A stretch of 64,000 bases of DNA from Chara braunii. Lineage: Eukaryota; Streptophyta; Charophyceae; Charales; Characeae. The notes below the pieces were generated by a model. That model was not told the origin of the DNA and ran no database searches. It was given only the letters and a program-made list of their open reading frames with translations. Where the stretch lies: NCBI GenBank assembly GCA_003427395.1, contig BFEA01000071.1, forward strand, positions 1,009,529 to 1,073,528, read 5' to 3'. Shown here piece after piece: positions 55,431-64,000 of the stretch. Every line of letters begins with the position of its first letter. Position 1 is the stretch's first letter. The translations under genes were made by a program, and so were the position numbers.

Positions 55431-57010
55431 TCTTCTTCTTCTTCTTCTTCTTCTTCTTCGATTTGTGTTGGACGGGCAGACGAAGGCCCTGCTGCTAAGG
55501 TAATTGTTGCAGGTAACACCGAAGGCCCCGATGTTCTTCTTCTTCTTCTTCTTCTTCTTCTTCTTCTTCTTGATCATTCGGTAGGTCACGTGAGATATGA
55601 CAAGCCATCCACCTACCCCCCCCTTTCGCGGTTCATCTTCTTCTTCTTCTTCTTCTTCTTCTCCTCCTCTCGTCTTCTTCGTCTTCCCCTCGTCCCCCTC
55701 GCATTTTCATCTTCCTCAACCTTTCTTCTTCTTTGTCGTTTTCCCCTTCTCCCCCACTCATTTTCTTTCTCCTCCTCTTCTTCTTCTTCTTCTTTTTCTT
55801 CTCCTTCTTCTTCTCCTTCTCCTTCTCCTTCTCCTTCGTCAACATTCGGTAGGTCACGTGAGACACGACAGGTGAAAAAAAAAAAAAAAAAGGTCGTCCT
55901 CCTCCCCCTCCTTCTCCGTTTTTCTTTTTCTCCTCCTCTTCTCATCATCCTCTCGTCTTCTTCTTACCCTCCTCCCCCTCCTCCGCATATCTTCTTTTTC
56001 TCCTCCTCCTCCTCTTCTCGTCGTCTTCTCGTCTTCTTCTTCTTACCCTCCTCCCCCTCGTGTTTTCGTCTTTCTCCTCGACCTTTCTTGATCTTCTTCT
56101 TCTTCTTCTTCTTCTTCTTCTGCTCCATTCGCTAGATCTTCTTCCCTCCTCTTCTTCTTCTTCCCGTCCTTCCCTACTCCCTCCCCGCCTTTCTTCATAC
56201 CCTACTGCCGCCTCCATAACCTACCGCCATACCCCCCCGCCGCCATACCCTACCGCTGCCATACCCTACCGCCGCCATNNNNNNNNNNNNNNNNNNNNNN
56301 CCGCCATACCGTACTGCCATATCCTACCGCCACCATACCCTACAACCATACCCTACTGGTGCCATACCCTACCTCCATACCCTACCGCCGACATACCCTA
56401 CCGCCACACCCATCTTCTTCTTCTTCTTCTTCTTCATTCGGCAGGTCATGTGAGATACGACAGGCCATCCACCTAAACTTCTCGGCTCATCTTCTACTTC
56501 TTCTTCTTCTTCTTCGGCTCATCTTCTTCTTCTTCTCTCATCTTCCTAGTCTTCCCCACTCGTTTTCTTTCTCCTCCTCCTCTTCTTCTTCTTCTTCTTC
56601 TTCTTCTTCTCCTTCTTCTTCTTCTAGTTCGTCGACACTCGGTAGGTCACGTGATACACGACAGGTTAAAAAATAAATAAAAATGGAGGCCATCCTCCTC
56701 CCCCTCCTCCGCTCATCTTCTTCATCTTCTCCTTCTTCTCTCCTCATCGTCCTCTCTTCTTCTTCTTCCCCTCCTCACCCTCTTCTTCTTCTTCTTCTTC
56801 TTCTTCTTCTTCTTCTTCTTCTGCTCCATTCGTTAGGTCTTCTTCTCTCCTCATCTTCTTCTTCCCCTCCTTCCCTACTCCCTCCCTGGCTTTCTCCATC
56901 CATCCCTCCATCCATCGCATCTCGCCATCCTCCATCATCCACCCCCCAAAACCAAAATTTTATTGCGGATTCGGGATCCTCTCGCCGAGCGCAGAACGAC
57001 CCCATTTTCA
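55428..57010. repeat. CTT-rich satellite-like block with an embedded conserved segment and a 22-base gap
   Basis: Long (CTT)n and CTCCTT runs alternate with the phrase ATTCGGTAGGTCACGTGAGA, found at about 55574, 55844, 56436 and 56638, and with shorter CCATTCGYTAG versions (about 56123, 56826). A 13-base ATACCCTACCGCC minisatellite (56215-56410) surrounds the gap at 56279-56300. All long frames here are low-complexity. Confidence 0.88.
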
Positions 57011-57587
57011 AAAAAAAAAAGAAAAATTTCTGGGCGTTTTTTTGGCCCGCCGGGTTTACCCGGGCGCCCCCCCCAAGCCCAACCGGCTGGGCGGCGTCCT
57101 CACCCAGCTATTAAATGATTTTTAAATCATGTATATATATTATCGCATAACTATGAACTAAAAGAGCGCACTTTACGAAACAAACGACAAAAATAAGAAA
57201 TTAAAAAAACACGACAAACATGAAGGGCACACTAAACCATTTACTTTTCTCATTCTTCTTTTGACTCCCCCTTCACCGTGCCTCTCACGTACAAGGCTCG
57301 CCATGTTGATGAAGTTGAGTGCGAGCTGCCCCCATCCCCGTGTGCCATAACAACCCACTTGTACGCTGTGAGAAAGAGGCAGAGTGAAGGGGGAGCGGAT
57401 AAACACAGGGAGGAGAGATGAAGAGCAGAGACACAAAAAACGATAAAGGAAAAGTAAGGGAAAATATATGGAGTGTGGAGTGAAGATGAAGGCAAAAGAG
57501 GATAAGAAAAGGCCCAAAAATGAGTCTGTCCTTGACGACAGAGAGGACACACATTGTAAGGATGAGGTGGTTGAACACATCAAAGAC
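57011..57587. other. Non-coding DNA at the truncated end of Gypsy-B
   Basis: It has an A-run (57009-57020) and minus-strand frames of up to 136 residues with no known domain. Confidence 0.5.
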
Positions 57588-57776
57588 CTAGCTAATCATT
57601 CTCAGTGCAACAATTGACGGCTGACATTGAGCATGCCCACCATACACCCCCGAATATAGCATGTCGCTTGCAGGCCAAAATGAAGGAAGAACGGTCACCA
57701 CAAAAGTCCATGCATTCCCATCATCCTGTTGAAGTACTGCCCCTACACCATACTGACTAGCATCAGTGGTAAGCAC
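57588..57776 (-). pseudogene. Gypsy-B RNase H start
   Basis: LTTDASQYGVGAVLQQDDG is the opening of the retrotransposon RNase H domain with its first catalytic aspartate. Similarity ends within about 25 residues and the frame closes at 57588. It overlaps the RT frame end at 57743-57776 in another phase, implying a frameshift. Confidence 0.85.
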
Positions 57777-58606
57777 AAAAGCAGAGTAGGGTCAGGTAAC
57801 TTCAAAACAGGGGCACGAATCAAGGCCTCCTTGAAACGTGTAAAAGTCTCCTGGCACTCTGATGTCCAAAGAAAGGAAGTGTCTTTCTTTGCAAGGTCAG
57901 TCAGGGGTGCTGCAATAGAGGAGGAGTTCTTAATGAACTTCCTGTAGTAGGACGCAAGACCTAAAAAAGACCGGACATCACGAATGTTAACAGGCTTCGG
58001 CCAATCCTGAACAGCAGCAACTTCCGTTGCCTCAGGAGCTAACCCCTCTTCAAAAATGACATGTCCCAAATAGATTACAGAGGGAACTCCAAAAGAGGAT
58101 TTCTCCCTGTTGATCTTATACTGGTTATCACGTAAGGCCAGGAGGACCAGAGCCAGATGTTGCGCATGCTCTTGGACAGAACGACTGAATACCACGATGT
58201 CATCCAAATAGACAACTACGAACCTGTCCAGGTAAGGCTTGAGTATGCGATGTATCTCTGTCTGGAAGGTGCCTGGGGCATTGCAAAGACCAAATGGCAT
58301 GACCATGTATTCATAAGTACCATACCTGGTCTTGAAGGCTGTCATGTGGACACCGCCTTCAACCATCTCAATCTGGTGGTAGCCACATTTGAGATCGATC
58401 TTGCTAAAAATGGTACAACCCTGCACCACATCCAACATATCATCAATACGAGGAAGAGGCTCTGTAGACTTCCTCGTGATTTTGTTGAGACCTCTGTAGT
58501 CCACGCACATCCTAAACTCACCATTCCCCTTCAGAACAAAGAGGACTGGTGCCCCAAACTCAAATGTGCTGGGCCGGATCCAGCCTTTGCGGGTCAAGGT
58601 CTCCAA
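57743..58606 (-). pseudogene. Gypsy-B reverse transcriptase
   Basis: A clear Ty3/gypsy RT: GWIRPSTFEFGAPVLFV, RMCVDYRGLNKITRKS, motif A FSKIDLKCGYHQI, MPFGLCNAPGTFQ, motif C VVVYLDDIVVFS, and the thumb FLGLASYYRKFIKNSS. The three catalytic aspartates are intact. The ATG at the start is internal; the conserved LxxKGWIRPS region begins just before. It copies genomic RNA into DNA in particles. It is broken off from protease by a frameshift near 58610 and from RNase H near 57770. Confidence 0.93.
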
Positions 58607-58625
58607 CTATTTCCTGAGCTCAAGT

Positions 58626-59015
58626 TCAACAGGTGACATCTTGTACCTTGGGAGGGACCAAACCAGGCAGGATCTCAATCTTATGTTTGGTCTGCCTATG
58701 GACAAGTCCAATAGGCTCCTCCATAAGATCTGAGAACTGGTCAACAACCTGCTGAATCTGAGAGGGACAACGCGCAGTCTCCACATCAGTCTGTTTGACA
58801 AAAGCCACAAACAGACGAGTGTGGTCAGTCTGGCGCAAAAAACGCAGGAAACTCTGAGCACGCATACAAAAACAGTCATCAGCGAGCATACAAGGGCGAT
58901 ATACCCCATGCCGGTCAGGTAGCTCAACCCTAGGGATCGGCCAGTCGATCCTAGGATTGGTGGCACCAAGCCACTGCATAGAGAACACACGGTCAAAGGG
59001 AACATTAGGAAACAC
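58626..59015 (-). pseudogene. Gypsy-B protease-RT linker
   Basis: A minus-strand frame with FDRVFSMQWLGATNPRIDWP, a conserved retrotransposon linker pattern (MQWL...NPRIDW), then a diverged part leading to IEILPGLVPPKVQDV, just before RT. Frames change at both ends. Confidence 0.75.
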
Positions 59016-59478
59016 AGAAATTCAGGCGGTGCCTGATTTCTCCCTGCTTGTCAAAGGTCACAGGTAGGCCCTTGACAACAGTAGTGATCTTGACTGTGGA
59101 GGAGTCACCACTGCGAACCTCTATAGGCTGACGCAATTTCACAAGTCTCTGATCCAAGTGCAGCTTGCTGACTGCCTTGGGAGATATGAAGTTGCGAGTA
59201 GCCCCACAATCCAAGAGTCCTTCGATCTTGGCTCCCAGGATAGAGGGTCGAAGCAGGATGAGTTCTGACCTATGCTTCTTCCTTTCCTGCAAAGACAAGA
59301 AAAAATTGGCAAGGCACTGAGCATCATCTTCCTCCCATGTCTCATCCAACTCAGAGTCTTCAAAAGTGAAAGACCCTGAAGATGCAACTCCAACAACAGA
59401 AGAACCAGCAAGAGAATGTGAAGATTCACCTTCATCAGAAAGTGAATCAGCACTTGTGGAAGGAGCTGCTGCTTCCAC
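59005..59478 (-). pseudogene. Gypsy-B aspartic protease
   Basis: IEGLLDCGATRNFISPKAVS holds the retropepsin active-site D-C-G-A-T, followed by the flap and VVKGLPVTFDKQGE. It processes the Gag-Pol polyprotein. The N-terminal 80 residues are acidic and Ser-rich and lie between gag and the protease fold. Confidence 0.85.
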
Positions 59479-59518
59479 CTCTTCTGCTCTAGTTTTTTGA
59501 ACTAGAGCTGCCTGTGGA

Positions 59519-59583
59519 CCTGCGAGGCATGCTAGGACAATCTTTCAGGAAGTAGTCCCCCTCGCACCTCAAACAGACACCCT
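59519..59583 (-). pseudogene. Gypsy-B gag zinc knuckle, degenerate
   Basis: The segment encodes KGVCLRCEGDYFLKDC. It has the Cys spacing of a CCHC knuckle but lacks the histidine and is one residue short. This knuckle normally binds the genomic RNA. Confidence 0.55.
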
Positions 59584-59589
59584 TGTCCT

Positions 59590-61075
59590 TTCTCTTCCTC
59601 CATACCCCCTCCTGGATCCTGAGTGCATGCTAGGGGAAGGTGGAAGGATCAAGGGGGTTAGCTGGCCATCGGGCATCACGTGGTAGTGGAACTCTCTGGG
59701 CTCCAAGGGAAGAGGCACGTCCCTTACCTTTCCCCTTGCTGCTGATTGGTGCTTTCTGGGCTGGGGCCTTGCCCTTAGTCAGACCCATTAAAGCATCAGG
59801 GCAAGAACAACAGAATCTGCAGCAGATGATGAGGCAGTCCCAGATGGAGGGGCCCCACCCTGGGATGCTGCGTCACTATCTGAACTGGAGGCTGCAGCAG
59901 CAAACAGGGCACCCTTCCTCCTCCTTCGCCCCTTTGAGGACAGCCCTTTCCTTCCTTCAGAAGGTGCTTCCTGAACATGGAGTTTGGACTCCAAGTCCAG
60001 GGCTGCTCTGCTGAAGGATCGCTAGTCCTTATGGCCCTGAGAGAATAGAGCAAGCTGGTATTGCTCAGGCGCTGCCCTTAGGAAAAGAATGAGCAGATCC
60101 TGCTCACTCATCTCCAACCCAAGAGTCGATGTAAGACTCTCAAAGGTGGAGTCCAGTTTGGACAGGGAGCCATCAAATTTCCTCTGACCCAGGCGCATAA
60201 TTTTATCTGCTACTTTCCTGGCCTGCTCCTTGTCTGCAAACTGGTCTTGCAATGCCTGCAAAAAACCAGCCACCCCCAGCCTCTGCGCTCAATCAGACAT
60301 TTCCATACCTTGCTTGCGAGAGGTAGAGGTGCGCCATTTCAGTGCAGTCCTCTCCAGGCGAGCAAGGATGACACTCACCTTCACATCCTCTTCACACTTG
60401 AACCCACTCAGGTAGGTTCGTTGTGCAGTTACCCAATCTCCAACATCCACCTTATGGTCCTCGCCAGAGAACATAGGTGGAGGAGTCAACTTGGGCTGCT
60501 GCATGTCAAAAGGAACTGAGGGATGTGAGGCTGTTGTTGACTTGGGTGTAGAGGGAGGAGATGTATGTCTAGATTGTGGGGGTGATGAAGGTTTCCCTTG
60601 AGAAGGTCCAGGAGATGGAGGAATGGGCAGAGTGGTTGGGATCTTTAAACAAGTAAAGATCTGATCCAGTTTGGAGGAAATGTCATCCAACTTTTTGGAA
60701 AAAGCTGAGTGGCTACTCTCCAGACTGGTAATCCTGTCGTCCCAGTTAGAAAAATAAGAACAGTGAATATCATCTTGCAAAAGGATGACCTCAGCCAGTG
60801 ACTGGAACTACCACTCAACCTTATCTTCTCTACATCTGCAATCAGCAACTTCCTCCTGGCCTCTTTCTGAGCGGCCTCTTCTTTCTTTTTTAGCTCAGCC
60901 TTTAGGGACTCAACTGCCTGTGCTTGTAATTGTAGTTTCTCCTCCTGAGCACGCAGTTCAAGCTCCAAATGGTCAAGCGGAATCTGAGGCTTCACCTCAG
61001 AAGCCTCTCCCTTCCAGCATCTGCCATCTCCACAATTCAGATAAAATAAAGCAAACAATAAAGCAGAAGACAAAC
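59590..61075 (-). pseudogene. Gypsy-B gag
   Basis: It opens with a charged coiled coil (ELRAQEEKLQLQAQAVESLK, about 60960-60900) with heptad-like Leu spacing. After a frameshift near 60785 comes WDDRITSLESSHSAFSKKLD, a Pro/Ser-rich linker, and a capsid-like domain with MFSGEDHKVDVGDWV, then YLSGFKCEEDVKVSVILARL. A TGA at 60291 interrupts it; the frame continues through DQFADKEQARKVADKIMRLG to 60022. The FSG...V..W pattern is typical of retrotransposon gag. Confidence 0.8.
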
Positions 61076-62578
61076 CAGAGGTAACAAGAATTGAGTTTTC
61101 TCTTCAGTACACACTTAATTGCTGTCACCTGACTAAAGAGAGAAAGTTGGTTAGTCTGAGCAAGTGAGTGCTCAGTCTCAGCAGACCGCTTGAGGGCCAG
61201 GGTCTGTTTAGAGCAGACTCAACAAATATCCATTTCACGATTTTCCATTCACTGACCTGTCACAACAATTGCATGCAACTACTGCAAACCCTGTATCAAT
61301 TATTTGTAGGGTGCAGTCTTGGACTGATTAGTAGGGATTAGAAGTTAGACAAAGTGACTAATTAGTGACAATCAGGTTTCCACTGATGACCAAGGTGCAG
61401 CGATTTACAGATAACGTATTTTTAGACCTACCCTACAGACTTCACCACTGTAGACCCTGTGCAGCGATTTACAGATAACGTATTTTTAGACCTACCCTAC
61501 AGACTTCACCACTATAGACCCTGTATGCCATACCCTGGGTATGGCGAATTACAGTTTTCACTGTAACTGACTCAGAACATCAAATTTGACTGTGTGAATT
61601 TAGACACCGACTGTATACTGAATTGTGATTTACTAGGGACTAGCAAAATTGAATTCTAACGGACGGAATTGAAGTTATGACTGACCCTAGTCTAGTCAGG
61701 CTTCAACTATGTACGCAAAATTCAAATTTTCATTATCACTGACAACATAACCCTAAATTCACCAATTCACTACACAGCATAAATCGCAATACTGTAAAGC
61801 AGCCACATATGAAATTTGAGTCGGAAAGGACGTCAAACGGGGTTAGTAGAAGTCAAAGAACATAGGTAGGGAAAGTTGGATATGGTTGTCCCACAGTCTG
61901 AATTTCGATTTTCAATTGTAAATTGATTGACAAACCATATTTCGCTAATCTAAAAATAGCTCCAGAATCGCCACACAGAGTAAGGTATGGAACACACTTA
62001 CTTCAGGATCAACTCTGAAGAAGATGAGTGAAACTTGGGCTATGGCTGTCTGGTCAACCCTATCTCGCCAATTTAATCTCCTGTTGATTCCCAATGGTCC
62101 CACATACCAAATCTCCTATAACTTCATGATCCAGCAGATTACCCTGAGGCGCTTCACCCCCAACAGACAGAGTCAATGAATTTGGACTCCCAGGTGCAGA
62201 TAACTGATAAACTCAGTGCAGCGCCACATCACCCTGTACTGCGCTGCTTGGAAATTGGGGATCTTGACCCAATTCCAAAATCGCAACACCCTGGGATCAC
62301 CTCTTTGCCAATCGCCAGCCTTCAGATGAATCGCCAAGCTCACAATAGCCTCTCAGAGCCTCCCAGGCCTCTGAGACACAATCGCCAACCACGCTTGCTT
62401 CAACCTAGACAGGAGCGAGTCACCCTCTGTCCAATTCTTCTCGCCACACACTCACTACCACCACCCTTACCGACAACAACCTTTAAGATGATGAATCGCC
62501 ATGAAACTCAACTTCAGTATCTCGCCAGATGATGATGATTGCTCCAACTCATCAATCGCTCCAGAGTCCGGATCCAAT
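61076..62578 (-). promoter_or_regulatory. Gypsy-B leader with CGCCA motif array
   Basis: About 1.5 kb between PBS and gag. It includes a 64-base tandem duplication (61395-61521) and eight CGCCA words between 61969 and 62527, most preceded by AAT or TCT (61969, 62066, 62313, 62332, 62383, 62442, 62497, 62523), then two CGCTCC words before the PBS. No coding frame is recognised. Confidence 0.55.
61395..61521. repeat. 64-base tandem duplication in the Gypsy-B leader
   Basis: Two nearly identical units start GTGCAGCGATTTACAGATAA (61395 and 61459). Confidence 0.93.
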
Positions 62579-62591
62579 CGCTCCGATACCA
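62579..62591 (-). promoter_or_regulatory. Gypsy-B primer-binding site
   Basis: On the minus strand TGGTATCGGAGCG, two bases from the LTR end. It differs by one base from the plant-type initiator tRNA(Met) site TGGTATCAGAGC. Confidence 0.85.
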
Positions 62592-62593
62592 AT

Positions 62594-63897
62594 TGTTATA
62601 ATTTTGGTTGTCTGTTGTCTGAAGACCAACACTCGCTCACACCGACTCCCAGGTATGCCCATACATACACAGAAGGAAGGGGAGAGGACAGGGAGAGATA
62701 AACACAGTGGAAGACTTGACCGTGCAATATGACAGGGTACACTGAAAGTGCAATTCACTCCACTCAATCCTCACAACCAGTCATAAAGGAAAGCCGAGTA
62801 GATCACATCCAAGAAACAATGAAACGATTCTGGACACAATATTAACACTGTTTATTAAACTCAGAGTCTCGAATTGTCAGAATAACTTCAGACTATGATG
62901 CGTTGCTCAGAGAGGAGCAGTGCTTCACTCCCCATCCCTGATGAACCGCTATCACCACCCCTGAGTCCCTGAAACATCAAGCGCCACACAGATACAGCCT
63001 CCAGAGGGAAGCGCCACCCTGTAACAGGCCTCTGAGGCCAAGTGCCACTCAAAGGATGAAGAAGAAGACCAGCGCCACAGTATCTGATGATGACGAAGTG
63101 TCCGAAGACTTCCCAGGTGGAAGTCTGCAGCAGCGCCACCACTCCTGACAAGATGACCTCTGAGGAAGAAGCTGCAGCTATGGCTGCAGCACCGCAACCC
63201 TGTAACCCTACTCCGGAGGAGGGTCCAGCAGGGCACCAACTTCTCTCGCCTCCAGCAGACCTCAAATAGCCCAGACCTCTGTACAGCCCCACGTGCTGAC
63301 AGAGTACAGCGCAGGTCCCAGCTATGCCCGGCGGTCTGGCTATGTCTGTCTCCCTCAACGCTGAGCCGTACCACTTCCAGTTCAGGCGTTGCGCCGCAGC
63401 GATGTACTCGGTACCAACCGCCAAAAGCCCTGAACCGATGTGCCTAACCTATTTATAGTCTACTCTAGCCTAGACTCGACCTAGACCGGACTGACTGACC
63501 GACCGGTACCGTTTCTGTTTCGGCCTCTAGGGCCTCTCCCAACCCCGGCTATAGGCTATAGGACCATCTATCAGCTTAGGCCTTTACGGCCTGTCTGTCC
63601 TGGGGGTAGCCCGGGTCTGCTATTCGCAGTTAGGGTAGCTGTAGGAAATTCAGTTAGTACGGGCCTGTATTATTCCCGAATTTGCAGGTATGTCCCTCAC
63701 GAATTTTCCTTAAAGGCAGGTCTCTTCGTTAGCCCTCAGCCACACAAAATAGCAAATCTAACCTACAAATAGTACAGCCTCGACAAGAGAGAGGCTACAG
63801 ACGACCAGAAACCAGCAAGTCATTGCACACACGCAAATACTCGGATCCATGTCAGGCAGTGACAGGCACATAATTCTGTGGTCGAGATGGAGTTACA
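62594..63897 (-). mobile_element. Gypsy-B 5' LTR (outer border tentative)
   Basis: The inner border ends ATAACA at 62594 beside the PBS. A TATA box, CTATAAATAG, lies at about 63450-63459 on the minus strand, placing transcription start near 63425. A minus-strand TGTAACTCC at 63897 is a possible LTR start. The transcribed LTR part holds several GCGCCAC words (for example 62971, 63010, 63074, 63135). A 178-codon frame (63424-62888) begins at the expected start of the transcript, but has no known domain. Confidence 0.6.
63450..63459 (-). promoter_or_regulatory. TATA box in the Gypsy-B LTR
   Basis: CTATAAATAG on the minus strand, at a fitting distance inside the LTR. Inferred from sequence only. 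Confidence 0.6.
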
Positions 63898-64000
63898 ATT
63901 GTCTTCTGACTCTTTCCATAAATGCCATAACCATCCCTCCCATATGCATGCCAGGCCCAGTACTGTCATTCCTCTGGAGAAACAGTATGGTGCTCCTCTT

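Larger units (their letters stand above)
57588..63897 (-). mobile_element. Gypsy-B: truncated Ty3/gypsy retrotransposon
   Basis: Minus-strand order: LTR (62594 to about 63897), primer-binding site (62579-62591), leader of about 1.5 kb, gag (about 61075-59500), aspartic protease (59478-59005), reverse transcriptase (58606-57743) and the start of RNase H (57776-57588). The order protease-RT-RNase H is that of Ty3/gypsy polyproteins. The element stops inside RNase H; integrase and 3' LTR are missing. Several stops and frameshifts separate the parts. It may lie in an upstream intron of the nucleoside hydrolase gene, but that is unproved. Confidence 0.85.

Noticed and set aside
54996-56135. 379-residue frame, the second longest open one
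   Set aside because: It is made of the GC-rich minisatellite and CTT repeats and crosses their borders without any domain.
56215-56410. Telomere-like CCCTA words
   Set aside because: The unit is ATACCCTACCGCC, a 13-base minisatellite, not the plant TTTAGGG or any known telomere repeat.

Overview
The window is repeat-saturated nuclear DNA of a large-genome eukaryote, most likely a streptophyte (plant or charophyte alga). The pointers are plant-type LINE and Ty3/gypsy elements, gypsy primer-binding sites of the initiator-tRNA(Met) kind, a plant-like uridine nucleosidase gene with very long introns, and abundant (CT)n and (CA)n microsatellites. I cannot name the species. Three assembly gaps (18883-19023, 32815-33244, 56279-56300) all lie in simple-sequence DNA.

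Layout. 1-2150: microsatellites and unassigned DNA. 2155-6160: decayed LINE L1. 6161-8760: hairpin elements, microsatellites and tRNA-headed SINE candidates. 8868-16754: LINE L2, essentially full length, with ORF1 (two CCHC knuckles) and ORF2 (endonuclease, reverse transcriptase, zinc-binding C-terminus), flanked by a 23-base direct repeat. 17600-20970: array of units of about 0.9-1.0 kb, each carrying (CT)n/(CA)n. 21061-22760: minus-strand LINE L4. 24391-26398: tandem and inverted repeats. 26417-28701: 5'-truncated LINE L3. 29349-31091: large imperfect inverted repeat. 31100-38900: tandem duplications, homopolymers and microsatellites with no gene I can recognise. 39050-40225: remnant of LINE L5.

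42639-53614, minus strand: the 3' half of a host uridine/inosine-type nucleoside hydrolase gene. Four exons join in phase and give about 168 C-terminal residues. Its introns reach 7.1 kb. The largest holds a truncated gypsy element (Gypsy-A, gag and protease), a LINE tail and a mariner-like MITE. 55000-57000: CTT-rich satellite-like DNA. 57588-63897, minus strand: a second truncated gypsy element (Gypsy-B: LTR, PBS, gag, protease, RT, start of RNase H).

Every transposon ORF here is broken by stops or frameshifts, so the copies look inactive. The nucleoside hydrolase is the only host gene I can support. The most interesting signals are the LINE clade with a Leu-Ala-Asp-Asp polymerase box and exchangeable 3' tails, one ending in a stem-loop, and an array of short CGCCA motifs in the Gypsy-B leader.
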